Below, piece by piece: positions 31,010-39,405 of a stretch of DNA of 64,000 nucleotides. Both the position numbers and the translations under genes were made by a program. Source of the DNA: Acinetobacter sp. WCHA55 (GTDB lineage Bacteria > Pseudomonadota > Gammaproteobacteria > Pseudomonadales > Moraxellaceae). The notes beneath the pieces were generated by a model that ran no database searches, had not been told where the DNA came from, and worked only from the letters and a program-made list of their open reading frames with translations. How positions within the stretch are numbered: position 1 is the stretch's first letter; each line of letters begins with the position of its first letter. Location: assembly GCF_002165305.2 (NCBI RefSeq), contig NZ_CP032286.1, positions 2,170,001-2,234,000 on the forward strand, given 5' to 3'.

Positions 31010-32422
31010 ATGCACTCATCTCCGAATGATGCTTCGCATCAGGGCAATTCTGCGCCTTTAAAACGCGCTATGAGTACTCGACATCTGGTTATGATTTCGC
31101 TTGGCGGCGCAATCGGGACTGGCCTATTTCTAGGATCGGGTGAAGTCATTGCACAAACGGGGCCTGTAGGTGCCATTATTTCTTATTTCCTCGGCGGGAT
31201 CATTGCCTATATGGTCATGCTGTGTTTAGGGGAACTTGCTGTTCATATGCCTGAGTCTGGCTCATTTGGTGCTTATGCCAAACGCTATATTGGACCAGGT
31301 ACAGGTTATACCATCACATGGTTGTACTGGCTAACGTGGTCAGTCACGCTAGGAACCGAGTTTACAGCTGCCGCACTACTCATGCAGGAGTGGTTTCCAG
31401 ATAGTTCAATGTGGATGTGGACCCTAATTTTTGGTGCTTTTGTATTTAGTTTAAATATGATCTCGACCAAATGGTTCGCTGAATCTGAGTTTTGGTTGGC
31501 TTTAGTCAAAGTTATCACGGTTGTTGCTTTTATCTTATTAGGTTTAATGGCAATTTTTGGCGTGATTGGCTACAGAGGCTATGAGGCTGCACCTTTATTT
31601 AGCAACTTAACGGCTCAAGGTTGGTTCCCTGAAAGCTTATTCCCTATCTTTACCACCATGTTGATTGTGAACTTTGCATTTTCTGGTACAGAGCTGATTG
31701 GTGTGGCTGCAGGTGAAACCAAAGATCCTGCTAAGAATGTACCCAAAGCCATCAATACTGCGATTTTCCGCTTATTAATTTTCTTTGTGGGTACAATCTT
31801 GGTCGTGACTTCACTCCTTCCGCATCAAGAAGCTGGTTTAGCGGCTGAAGGCGTGAGTAGCAGTCCATTTGTGACCGTATTCCAGCACATTGGTATTCCT
31901 TATGCTGAAGATATTATTCGTTTTGTGATTATCACTGCGTTGCTATCTGCTGCGAACTCTGGACTATTTGCTGCTTCGCGTATGATGTGGTCATTGTCTT
32001 ACCAAAAGCAATTACCAGCAGTATTCTCAAAAATCAATGCACGTGGCGTCCCTTATGTGGCAGTCATCGTAACCATGATTGGGGGAATGCCAGGTTTACT
32101 GTCTGAGCAGTTTGCGCCTGAAACAATTTTCACCAACCTACTTGGTATTGCAGCGTTTACCATGGTTGTCGTTTGGATGAGTATTTGCTTAAGCCAATTT
32201 AACTTCCGTCGCCAATGGTATAAACAAGGACGTAAAAAAGAAGAATTAGGTTTTGCAGCACCCCTGTTCCCTATTGTGCCAATCCTTGGCTTTATCTTCT
32301 GCTTTATTACCTGCATGAGTATGGTATTTGACCCAAGTATGCGTATTAGCTTCTTTGGTTGTTTACTGTTTATTGCAGTATGTTATGCAAGTTATTACAC
32401 CTTTTATCACAAGAAATCTTAA
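31010..32422 (+). CDS. Amino acid permease (APC superfamily, AAT family), paralogue 2
   Basis: 470 residues, about 12 membrane segments. Same opening as paralogue 1 (MSTRHLVMISLGGAIGTGLF near residue 21) and nearly the same motifs throughout, including VNFAFSGTELIGVAAGETKD near 220 and FVIITALLSAANSGLFAASR near 305. It imports amino acids across the inner membrane; the substrate is not resolved. The neighbour at 29218 is the likely duplicate. The start ATG at 31010 follows tRNA-Glu copy 2 by 109 bp. It ends before a strong terminator. Confidence 0.9.
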   Translation: MHSSPNDASHQGNSAPLKRAMSTRHLVMISLGGAIGTGLFLGSGEVIAQTGPVGAIISYFLGGIIAYMVMLCLGELAVHMPESGSFGAYAKRYIGPGTGYTITWLYWLTWSVTLGTEFTAAALLMQEWFPDSSMWMWTLIFGAFVFSLNMISTKWFAESEFWLALVKVITVVAFILLGLMAIFGVIGYRGYEAAPLFSNLTAQGWFPESLFPIFTTMLIVNFAFSGTELIGVAAGETKDPAKNVPKAINTAIFRLLIFFVGTILVVTSLLPHQEAGLAAEGVSSSPFVTVFQHIGIPYAEDIIRFVIITALLSAANSGLFAASRMMWSLSYQKQLPAVFSKINARGVPYVAVIVTMIGGMPGLLSEQFAPETIFTNLLGIAAFTMVVVWMSICLSQFNFRRQWYKQGRKKEELGFAAPLFPIVPILGFIFCFITCMSMVFDPSMRISFFGCLLFIAVCYASYYTFYHKKS

Positions 32423-32433
32423 TCCTTACTGTT

Positions 32434-32464
32434 AAAAAGAGCGACTTCGGTCGCTCTTTTTTTT
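32434..32464 (+). terminator. Terminator of permease paralogue 2
   Basis: Stem GAGCGAC / GTCGCTC closed by a cTTCGg tetraloop, extended by A/T pairs and followed by eight or more Ts. A textbook intrinsic terminator. Confidence 0.94.
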
Positions 32465-32502
32465 ATACTGTTTTTATCAAGTACATCATCGGTGCATACA
32501 CG

Positions 32503-33408
32503 ATGAATATTGTCTGGATTCATGGGATGAATCAGCAGCATAAGACTGCGCGTACCCTGCTTCAACATTGGCTTGTAATCTTACAACAAGTACTGAATAG
32601 TCTTGGATACGAAGATACCCTGCTTTATCTTCAGCGGCACAGTCGACTGGCTTTTTATGGAGACCTCCTCACACGTCAGCATTTAGAAAACACCCTCAGC
32701 GCCAGCACCCTTATGCCACAGCATTGGTCTCCTTTTTCCTTTTTACATCCTATTCACCTAATACCCACAGTTATACCCAATATTGAACATCAAGCTGAAA
32801 TGTCTAAAAACCCTCAGCTCACAGTTTCAGATGAACTCTCATTCAATCATAAAATTAAATACATCAGCCTCCTAGGCAAAGATCTGGCTTTACGTGATTT
32901 AGCTAGTTTAATCAATCACTTTCCGGAGTTGCATAGCAGCTTTATTCATCGTTTTTTGGTGGAAGCATACCTATATTTATCCAATCCACACTTCATCCAA
33001 GCAGTGCATACACGTCTGCATGAGCACTTACACGACACAAAACCCAAGATTGTGATTGCCCACTCTCTAGGCAGTGTGATTGCCTATAATTATTTAATTC
33101 AACACCCCGAACTCAAGATTCAAACATTAATTACTCTCGGTTCGCCACTTGCCTTTCGTATTATCCAGTGTCATTTGCAACAGCCTATTCAACGGCCTAC
33201 GGCTTTATCTGGTGATTGGATCAACTTTTATTCAGATGCTGATTTTCTAAGTGCTTTTCCACTGAACCAAAAACCGTTTGCTTTTACTCCCGCCATTATC
33301 AACAAGCAAATCACCACCGATCTTGCTCACCCTCATCTGATCGAAGGCTATTTACGCCACCCCGTGTTCATCAACAACTTACTTAAGTTGCTTAAAAAAT
33401 CGACTTAA
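32503..33408 (+). CDS. Alpha/beta hydrolase (lipase-like)
   Basis: 301 residues from the ATG at 32503 (MNIVWIHGMNQQHK). The frame runs upstream through the previous terminator, so the longer start is rejected. The HG motif after the first strand (VWIHGMN) and the nucleophile elbow IVIAHSLGSVIAYNYL near residue 188 (Ser in H-S-L-G) mark an alpha/beta hydrolase. A late His (HPHLIEGYLRH) could complete the triad. No signal peptide, so probably cytoplasmic. Substrate unknown. ISAba1 is inserted 14 bp after its stop codon. Confidence 0.75.
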   Translation: MNIVWIHGMNQQHKTARTLLQHWLVILQQVLNSLGYEDTLLYLQRHSRLAFYGDLLTRQHLENTLSASTLMPQHWSPFSFLHPIHLIPTVIPNIEHQAEMSKNPQLTVSDELSFNHKIKYISLLGKDLALRDLASLINHFPELHSSFIHRFLVEAYLYLSNPHFIQAVHTRLHEHLHDTKPKIVIAHSLGSVIAYNYLIQHPELKIQTLITLGSPLAFRIIQCHLQQPIQRPTALSGDWINFYSDADFLSAFPLNQKPFAFTPAIINKQITTDLAHPHLIEGYLRHPVFINNLLKLLKKST

Positions 33409-33440
33409 ATTATATGATTTTTCTCTGTACACGACAAATT

Positions 33441-33887
33441 TCACAGAACCCTTATCCTATCAGGATTCTGCTTTCTTAAAATTGCCAAAATTTCCTTAAA
33501 CTCTTCTTTTTTCCCAAAACCAATTAAACGCTGAATCGCCATTTGAACATAGTCTAAACCATAGCGAAATAAACTCATTGAGAGTCGTCCATGCTTCTTT
33601 ATTTTTATCGCTTTTTTTTGATTATGTTGCCATTCACCCGTTAAGTAACACCAACAGAAGCTTATAGCTAACACCGCAATCAATTTTTTCACTCGTCTAG
33701 GGTCTGTCAAGCGCGTATTTTCAAGATTAAACCCGCGTCCTTTGAGACAACTGAATAAGGTTTCAATTTCCCAGCGTAATGCATAATCCTGAATAGCATT
33801 GGCATTAAACTGAGGAGAAACGACGAGTAAAAGCTCTCCATTTTCTAACTGTAGTGCACTTATATATAGTTTCACCCGACCAACCAA
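33441..33887 (-). CDS. ISAba1 transposase, C-terminal part (second frame)
   Basis: 148 residues from the first Met, though the frame is open back to the overlap with the first part. It contains the YREK-like catalytic Glu region of IS4 transposases (YALRWEIETLFSCLKGRGFN) near residue 37. It is joined to the upstream frame by slippage at a run of seven As (complement of 33987-33993). The two-frame arrangement is normal for ISAba1 and not evidence of inactivation. Confidence 0.9.
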   Translation of the reverse strand: MVGRVKLYISALQLENGELLLVVSPQFNANAIQDYALRWEIETLFSCLKGRGFNLENTRLTDPRRVKKLIAVLAISFCWCYLTGEWQHNQKKAIKIKKHGRLSMSLFRYGLDYVQMAIQRLIGFGKKEEFKEILAILRKQNPDRIRVL

Positions 33888-33961
33888 AATCCGTCGTTTA
33901 CGACATTCAATTTGACCAACTTTAAGATGGCGAAATAAATCACTAATTTTATGATTCTTTC

Positions 33962-34531
33962 CTAAATGATTGGTGACAATGAAGTTTTTTTAACACGAAT
34001 GCAGAAGTTGATGTCTTGTTCAATTAACCATGTAAACCACTGCTCACCGATAAACTCTCTGTCTGCGAACACATTCACAATACGGTCTTTACCAAAAATG
34101 GCTATAAAGCGTTGAATCAAAGCAATACGCTCTTTCGTATCTGAATTTCCACGTTTATTAAGCAATGTCCAAAGGATAGGTATCGCTATTCCACGATAAA
34201 CGATTGCGAGCATCAGGATATTAATATTTCGTTTTCCCCATTTCCAATTGGTTCTATCTAAAGTCAGTTGCACTTGGTCGAATGAAAACATATTGAAAAT
34301 CAACTGAGAAATTTGACGATAATCAAAATACTGACCTGCAAAGAAGCGCTGCATACGTCGATAAAATGATTGTGGTAAACACTTGATGGGCAAGGCTTTA
34401 GATGCAGAAGAAAGATTACATGTTTGCTTTAAAATAATCACAAGCATGATGAGCGCAAAGCACTTTAAATGTGACTTGTTCCATTTTAGAGATTTGTTTA
34501 AGATAAGATATAACTCATTGAGATGTGTCAT
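33962..34531 (-). CDS. ISAba1 transposase, N-terminal part (first frame, 189 residues)
   Basis: 189 residues, the length given for ISAba1 ORF1. It holds the first two catalytic Asp positions of IS4 transposases (LTLDRTNWKWG near residue 92, VFADREFIGEQWF near 158). It ends shortly after a GTT AAA AAA ACT heptamer-like stretch where a -1 shift continues as the second frame. Start ATG at 34531 inside the right terminal region. Confidence 0.92.
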   Translation of the reverse strand: MTHLNELYLILNKSLKWNKSHLKCFALIMLVIILKQTCNLSSASKALPIKCLPQSFYRRMQRFFAGQYFDYRQISQLIFNMFSFDQVQLTLDRTNWKWGKRNINILMLAIVYRGIAIPILWTLLNKRGNSDTKERIALIQRFIAIFGKDRIVNVFADREFIGEQWFTWLIEQDINFCIRVKKTSLSPII

Positions 34532-34542
34532 AGTATTCGTCG

Positions 34543-34570
34543 TTAGAAAACAATTATTGTGACATTATTT
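34543..34570 (+). promoter_or_regulatory. ISAba1 outward promoter facing the tRNA-Glu array
   Basis: -35 TTAGAA (34543-34548), 16-bp spacer, -10 TTATTT (34565-34570). These are the hexamers known for the ISAba1 outward promoter that activates neighbouring resistance genes elsewhere. Here it reads out of the element towards the tRNA-Glu promoter 114 bp away. Confidence 0.8.
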
Positions 34571-34683
34571 CAATGAGTTATCTATTTTTGTCGTGTACAG
34601 AGATGATTTTTAATCATTTTATCTAGATTGTTTTAAATTTATGCACTCAACACTTAAAACTAGAATTATTTAGAGAAAAGCGT

Positions 34684-34712
34684 TTGACACCCCTCTGTTT
34701 TCGCCCTAATAT
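34684..34712 (+). promoter_or_regulatory. Promoter of the tRNA-Glu triplet
   Basis: -35 TTGACA (34684-34689), 17-bp spacer, -10 TAATAT (34707-34712), 18 bp before tRNA-Glu copy 3. Copies 4 and 5 lack such elements, so all three should be made as one transcript. Confidence 0.87.
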
Positions 34713-34729
34713 ACGCCCACCTCTGAAAC

Positions 34730-34805
34730 GTCCCTATCGTCTAGAGGCCTAGGACATCGCCCTTTCACGGCGGTAACCGGGGTTCGAATCCCCGTAGGGA
34801 CGCCA
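34730..34805 (+). tRNA. tRNA-Glu (UUC anticodon), copy 3
   Basis: 76 nt, identical to copy 1. First of a three-gene array. Confidence 0.97.
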
Positions 34806-34829
34806 ATTTCAGAAGTAAAGTTTTATTAA

Positions 34830-34905
34830 GTCCCTATCGTCTAGAGGCCTAGGACATCGCCCTTTCACGGCGGTAACCGGGGTTCGAATCCCCGTAGGGA
34901 CGCCA
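34830..34905 (+). tRNA. tRNA-Glu (UUC anticodon), copy 4
   Basis: 76 nt, identical to copy 1. 24 nt after copy 3, with no separate promoter. Confidence 0.97.
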
Positions 34906-34952
34906 TTACTTTAGATCAAAAGTAATCGGTTTTAAAACATCACTTCTGTACT

Positions 34953-35028
34953 GTCCCTATCGTCTAGAGGCCTAGGACATCGCCCTTTCACGGCGGTAAC
35001 CGGGGTTCGAATCCCCGTAGGGACGCCA
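34953..35028 (+). tRNA. tRNA-Glu (UUC anticodon), copy 5
   Basis: 76 nt, identical to copy 1. 47 nt after copy 4. Last of the array, followed by a terminator at 35063. Confidence 0.97.
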
Positions 35029-35062
35029 TATTCGAGATTGATTTTTTCTAAAGTCATCTCAT

Positions 35063-35096
35063 AAAAAAGCCCAAGCATTAGAACTTGGGCTTTTTT
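35063..35096 (+). terminator. Terminator of the tRNA-Glu array (bidirectional)
   Basis: Stem AAAAAAGCCCAAG / CTTGGGCTTTTTT with an 8-nt loop. The A/T arms give T-runs on both strands, so it also ends the minus-strand remnant at 35106. Confidence 0.92.
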
Positions 35097-35105
35097 ATTG
35101 CCTGT

Positions 35106-35714
35106 CTATTTACGATCAACTTCAACCAAAGCTGTCGAGGCAAAAATAGCCTGTAGTGCAATCACAGTTTCATTCGAGGGAATGTTTTGACCATATCGCT
35201 GTTGCAAGAGTTGCTTGACTTCAGACGAACTTAAATCAAATTGCTTGAGTTTAGATAATGGAGCCAACTCAATGCCTAAAGCATTATCATAGGCCTTCCA
35301 GACTATTTCTGAGCAATATAACGCAGATTGTCCCACTCAAAATAAAGATCATAAGGCTGGCCTAAGTATTGTTCTGCGTTCTTGATTAGCTTCTGCTTTT
35401 GCTGAACAGTCAAATTCGTTTTAAAGCGCTTCACTACATAATGCCGCTCACCCCCGCAATCAATCCACTGCTGAAGTGCCGTATATTTCACGGACTGAAC
35501 CGCCTCTAAAAACCCATGCTTTTCCATTTTTTTTCACAATTAAACCCATAAGGCTATAGCGAGACTTGGTCGCTTTTTGTATCCCTAAACTTTGTTGAGA
35601 CTTCGAGACGTGAAAAATAATATCACCGGTTTGATAGGACCTATTCGCCCATAGCAGTTGAGGACTTACCCAAAGTAAAACAGCACTTAAAATCACAACA
35701 TTGCTATTTTTCAT
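35106..35714 (-). pseudogene. YiiX/YebB-like NlpC/P60-type cysteine hydrolase, broken by two frameshifts
   Basis: Three frames join to one exported protein: a signal peptide (MKNSNVVILSAVLLWVS), SYQTGDIIFHVSKSQQSLGI, then LEAVQSVKYTALQQWID and AEQYLGQPYDLYFEWDN, then LYCSEIVWKAYD. This is the order of the YiiX permuted papain fold, with the catalytic Cys in YCSE. Frameshift 1 is an extra base in an A5 run at 35508-35512; frameshift 2 is a lost base near 35320. The His expected before M-G (usually H-x-G) is Leu here (SLMGLIV), so the enzyme would be inactive even if repaired. Confidence 0.8.
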
Positions 35715-35779
35715 CCTAGATTTCCTTTATTCTTCTTTTTATAGATACGATCACTCACTTTTAAAACTATAAAATATTT

Positions 35780-36445
35780 ATGATCTTACATCATCTTCAA
35801 AACTCACGTTCACAGCGTATTCTTTGGCTACTTGAGGAACTTGAGCTGTCTTATGAACTCAAACTCTATGATACAGCACAAGCTAAACAAACCAATCTGA
35901 AATTTCCAACGCTCGACATTACACATGATACTCAGACCGTACAATTGACTGAAAGCAGTGCAATCGTAGAATATTTATGTCAACTACAGCAGAAGTTGAT
36001 TATTCCTCATGACCATGCACAGTATTGGAACTTCTGTTTTTATAGTCGTTATAGCGATGCCAGTCTCATGCCCAATTTGGCATTGAAACAGGTCTTCCAA
36101 CACATTAAACAACAAACACCTTTTATGGTGCGCTTTGTGAGTTTGGCCTTTCAAAGCGCGTTTAATCGTGCTTATTTAAACCCTGAGCTACATCGACAGC
36201 TTAAACAAATTGAGATCCACTTAAGCACGCATGCATACTTTACAGGCGATGTGTTTAGTTATGCGGATATACTAATGTGGTTTCCGCTCTATGCAGCCAG
36301 TTATGCCACACCGCAGTTTGCTCAGTATCAGGCCATTCAACACTATTTCAACCAAATACAAAGCAGACCTGCCTTCAATGCTGCAATGGCACGCGGGCAA
36401 TGGTCTGCTTCCTATTTTGAAGACTATTGGTCTATCACGCAGTAA
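35780..36445 (+). CDS. Glutathione S-transferase family protein
   Basis: 221 residues. N-terminal thioredoxin-like domain (ILHHLQNSRSQRILWLLEEL; the conserved ESSAIVEYLC segment near residue 59 binds the glutathione gamma-glutamyl group). An all-helical C-terminal domain follows, with the N-capping motif FSYADILMW near 160. Likely a cytosolic detoxification enzyme; substrate unknown. Divergent from the broken YiiX-type gene and convergent with the Old Yellow Enzyme gene, 7 bp apart. Confidence 0.85.
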   Translation: MILHHLQNSRSQRILWLLEELELSYELKLYDTAQAKQTNLKFPTLDITHDTQTVQLTESSAIVEYLCQLQQKLIIPHDHAQYWNFCFYSRYSDASLMPNLALKQVFQHIKQQTPFMVRFVSLAFQSAFNRAYLNPELHRQLKQIEIHLSTHAYFTGDVFSYADILMWFPLYAASYATPQFAQYQAIQHYFNQIQSRPAFNAAMARGQWSASYFEDYWSITQ

Positions 36446-36452
36446 GTTCTAC

Positions 36453-37697
36453 TTAGGCAGACTTTCTAGAGTTGACTTGCCCTTTAATCACGGCTTTCAC
36501 ATTACCTTTTAAATAATTAAAAAATACTTTGAGCGGCGACAGTTTCGGATTTGGTTGTTTACCTTCTGCGATATCCTTAAATTGCGCGGCATACCAGATC
36601 ACTTCCATAATCGCCATTTTATCAATCATCGAAATACCCGTTTTAATCTTATCGACTGCATAACGCACATCTTGCCCTGCAATTAAACGGTTGGTCACAT
36701 CGGGTTCTACCGCAAACGGGCGTGCCATTCCAATAAAATCACACGCACCACTTTCTAAGGCTGCATTCATACCAGCCACAGTGCGAAAACCACCTGTCAC
36801 CATCAACTTACACTGGACATGTTCACGAATTTTTTCAGCAAATTCTAAAAAGTAAGCCTCACGTGCAATGGTCGACGCTTTACGTTTTTCTTGCTTCACC
36901 CCTGCCATCGCAGGTGCTTCATAGCTACCACCTGAAATTTCAATCAAATCAATCCCAGCCGCATCAATAGCTTTAAATGTTGCAATGACATCCTCTTCCG
37001 AGATTCCACCACGCTGAAAATCTGCTGAATTAAGTTTGACTGAAATAATAAACTGATCCGAAGTCGCTGCCCGTACCGCTTTATAAATTTCCAATAAAAA
37101 ACGCATGCGGTTTTCAGCAGAACCACCCCATTGATCTTGGCGTTTATTGGTCAATGGCGATAAAAACTGGCTGATCAGATAACCATGTGCACCATGTAAT
37201 TGCACGCCTTCAAAGCCTGCTTTTTCACAGATTGCAGCTGAACTTGCAAAGCGCTGGATAATATCGAGGATTTCATCTTCACGAAGCGCTCGCGGCGTTC
37301 CAAAGCTCATTGCTAAAGCTGGACTAAACGGAACTGCTGAAGGTGCAACCGTCTCCTTATTTAAACCCTTTGGACACTGACGCCCCGGATGTGACAACTG
37401 CACCAATTGCACCATGCCATGTTTTTTACCAATCGCAGCCCATTTTTTTAATGATTCTAAGTCACGTTCGGTTTCAATCACCACCACACCCGGCTCATTT
37501 TTAGCGCGGAAGTCCACCATCACATTACCTGTAATAGCACAGCCTAGACCACCCTTTGCCCAAGCCTCATACAAGCCCAAGTGCAAATGATTCGGCTGGC
37601 CAGCATGATTAGCCAGTGCTTCACTCATCGCCCCTTTAATCATCTTATTTTTAAAATGGACCTGCCCAATGTCGATTGCGCTTGCAAGCTGGCTCAT
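36453..37697 (-). CDS. NADH:flavin oxidoreductase, Old Yellow Enzyme family
   Basis: 414 residues of a single FMN-binding TIM barrel. Motifs: VQLVQLSHPGRQCPKG near residue 97, GVQLHGAHGYLISQFLSPLTNKRQDQWGG near 165 read in two parts (catalytic H-G-A-H-G-Y and the N-x-R-x-D-x-W-G-G turn), and GMARPFAVEPDV near 324 for FMN phosphate. It reduces activated alkenes with a nicotinamide cofactor. It lacks the Fe-S and FAD domains found in FadH. Physiological substrate unknown. Confidence 0.87.
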   Translation of the reverse strand: MSQLASAIDIGQVHFKNKMIKGAMSEALANHAGQPNHLHLGLYEAWAKGGLGCAITGNVMVDFRAKNEPGVVVIETERDLESLKKWAAIGKKHGMVQLVQLSHPGRQCPKGLNKETVAPSAVPFSPALAMSFGTPRALREDEILDIIQRFASSAAICEKAGFEGVQLHGAHGYLISQFLSPLTNKRQDQWGGSAENRMRFLLEIYKAVRAATSDQFIISVKLNSADFQRGGISEEDVIATFKAIDAAGIDLIEISGGSYEAPAMAGVKQEKRKASTIAREAYFLEFAEKIREHVQCKLMVTGGFRTVAGMNAALESGACDFIGMARPFAVEPDVTNRLIAGQDVRYAVDKIKTGISMIDKMAIMEVIWYAAQFKDIAEGKQPNPKLSPLKVFFNYLKGNVKAVIKGQVNSRKSA

Positions 37698-37815
37698 GAA
37701 AATTCATCCTTTAATATTTTTTAGTGTTTTTACTCTATGTGTTTTTTGGCTACAGTCAAGATAATTTGACAATTCATTTTGTCAAATTCTTCAACCTTTT
37801 ATTTATTGAATAATT

Positions 37816-39405
37816 TTACTGATACTGACTGGCTTGAATCAGTCGGCGCGTATAGTCAGACTGTGGTTGCTCAAAAAGTTGTTCAGTGGCTTGTAACTCC
37901 ACTATTCTGCCATGTCGCAAGACCAAAACCTGTTGGCAAAGTGCTCGTACCACTTGTAAGTCATGACTGATAAACAAATAGCTGATGCCCTGCTCCTGTT
38001 GTAGACGGCGTAATAAAGCCAAGATAGAACGTTGCGTACTTCGGTCTAAAGCCGAGGTTGGCTCATCTAAAATCAATAGTTTTGGTTCAAGTACCAAGGC
38101 TCTCGCCAAAGCCACACGCTGCCTCTGTCCGCCAGATAGCTCATGTGGATAATAGCTTTTAAATGTGACTGGTAACTCCACCTGGGATAAGACATTCTCA
38201 ACACGCTGTGTCCTCTCGAACAAGGACAAAGGTTTTAAGGTCAGACCTTCCATGATAATTTGCTCAACACTCACGCGTGGATTCAAACTTGCAAACGGGT
38301 CTTGAAATACGATTTGAAAATCACCGCGAAGCGGACGTAATGCTTTTTGCGAAAGTTGGTTTAAATCATGTTCTCCAAACTGGATCTGCCCACGACTTTC
38401 AATCAACCTTGCTACAGCCAGTGCCAAAGAACTTTTGCCTGCACCACTCTCCCCCACTACGCCCAAAGAATGCCCTCGAGCCAAGCTTAAGTCTAAAGCT
38501 TCAATCGCAGCAAGATACTGCGTCGCTCGATTCAACCAGCCTTTTTTAATCGGAAATTTGACCTCAAGTTGTTTTAAGCTGAGTAAAGGTGCAGCATTTT
38601 GTACGTGAATGGCTTGACCAAAAGAATGATTGATTAAGTTTTGAATATAAGCAGACTGCGATTTCTCAAAAATCTGCATAACCGCCCCTTGCTCTACGAC
38701 CTTGCCCTGATGGATGACCACAACGTCATCAGCATAATGTTTCACCAAGTTGAGGTCATGGCTAATCAAAATCATGGCCATCTTATGACGCTGTTGTAAA
38801 GACTTGAGCAAGTCTAAAATTTGAACTTGTAGCATGACATCTAGTGCTGTAGTGGGTTCATCAGCAATCAAAATATCAGGCTCTTGCACCAGTGCCATTG
38901 CAATCATGACCCGTTGTCGCTGTCCACCAGACAGTTCATAAGGAAAACGTTGCAACACACTTTCAGGATTTGCAATACCCACATCCTCTAGCAATGCAAT
39001 TACACGCTGCCGAGCTTGCGTTTTCGACCAGCCCTGTAACCATAGTGTCTCAGCAACGATCTTTTCCACCCGATGTAAAGAATTCAAGGCGGTCATCGGC
39101 TCTTGAAAAACCATCGCGATTTTTTGCCCACGAATCGACCTAAATTGTGCATCTTTCAGCGCTAAGAGATTTTTTCCATCTAACAGTACTGAGCCTTGCA
39201 CTTGCAATGTTTTCGGCAATAAACCCATCAAGGCTAAAGCGCTGATTGATTTTCCTGAACCGCTCTCTCCAACCAGCGCTAAAGTCTGCCCAGCACGCAG
39301 TTCAAAACTGAGCTGATCGACTAACACCCTTTCTGCACTTTGAATGCTCAGTGCATTCACTTCAAGTATGGAGGCTGTTCTATTGGCGTCTAGGGTCAAA
39401 TGCAT
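37816..39405 (-). CDS. yejF: Peptide ABC transporter ATPase with two nucleotide-binding domains
   Basis: 529 residues, two fused ABC domains. First: Walker A GESGSGKSISALALMG near 50, signature LSGGQRQRVMIAMAL near 163, Walker B ILIADEPTTALD. Second: GESGAGKSSLALAVARL near 324, LSGGQRQRVALARAL near 433, LLILDEPTSALD. It powers the YejABEF importer, which takes up oligopeptides and microcin C-type peptides in other proteobacteria. The start overlaps the end of yejE by 26 bp, indicating translational coupling. Confidence 0.92.
   Translation of the reverse strand: MHLTLDANRTASILEVNALSIQSAERVLVDQLSFELRAGQTLALVGESGSGKSISALALMGLLPKTLQVQGSVLLDGKNLLALKDAQFRSIRGQKIAMVFQEPMTALNSLHRVEKIVAETLWLQGWSKTQARQRVIALLEDVGIANPESVLQRFPYELSGGQRQRVMIAMALVQEPDILIADEPTTALDVMLQVQILDLLKSLQQRHKMAMILISHDLNLVKHYADDVVVIHQGKVVEQGAVMQIFEKSQSAYIQNLINHSFGQAIHVQNAAPLLSLKQLEVKFPIKKGWLNRATQYLAAIEALDLSLARGHSLGVVGESGAGKSSLALAVARLIESRGQIQFGEHDLNQLSQKALRPLRGDFQIVFQDPFASLNPRVSVEQIIMEGLTLKPLSLFERTQRVENVLSQVELPVTFKSYYPHELSGGQRQRVALARALVLEPKLLILDEPTSALDRSTQRSILALLRRLQQEQGISYLFISHDLQVVRALCQQVLVLRHGRIVELQATEQLFEQPQSDYTRRLIQASQYQ

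Larger units (their letters stand above)
33423..34602 (-). mobile_element. ISAba1 (IS4 family), complete
   Basis: Exactly 1180 bp, bounded by 16-bp inverted repeats CTCTGTACACGACAAA. A perfect 9-bp target duplication ATGATTTTT lies at 33414-33422 and 34603-34611. Two transposase reading frames lie on the minus strand and a known outward promoter lies at the right end. Length, termini, duplication size and protein all agree with ISAba1. The intact duplication points to a recent simple insertion. Confidence 0.97.

Noticed and set aside
33441..34531. ISAba1 transposase as a frameshifted pseudogene
   Set aside because: The two-frame layout with a seven-A slippery run and a 189-residue first frame is normal for ISAba1, and the element is exactly 1180 bp.
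34730..35028. Three 76-bp repeats with 24- and 47-bp spacers, like a short CRISPR array
   Set aside because: Each repeat folds as tRNA-Glu(UUC) with an encoded CCA, and two more copies stand alone elsewhere in the window.
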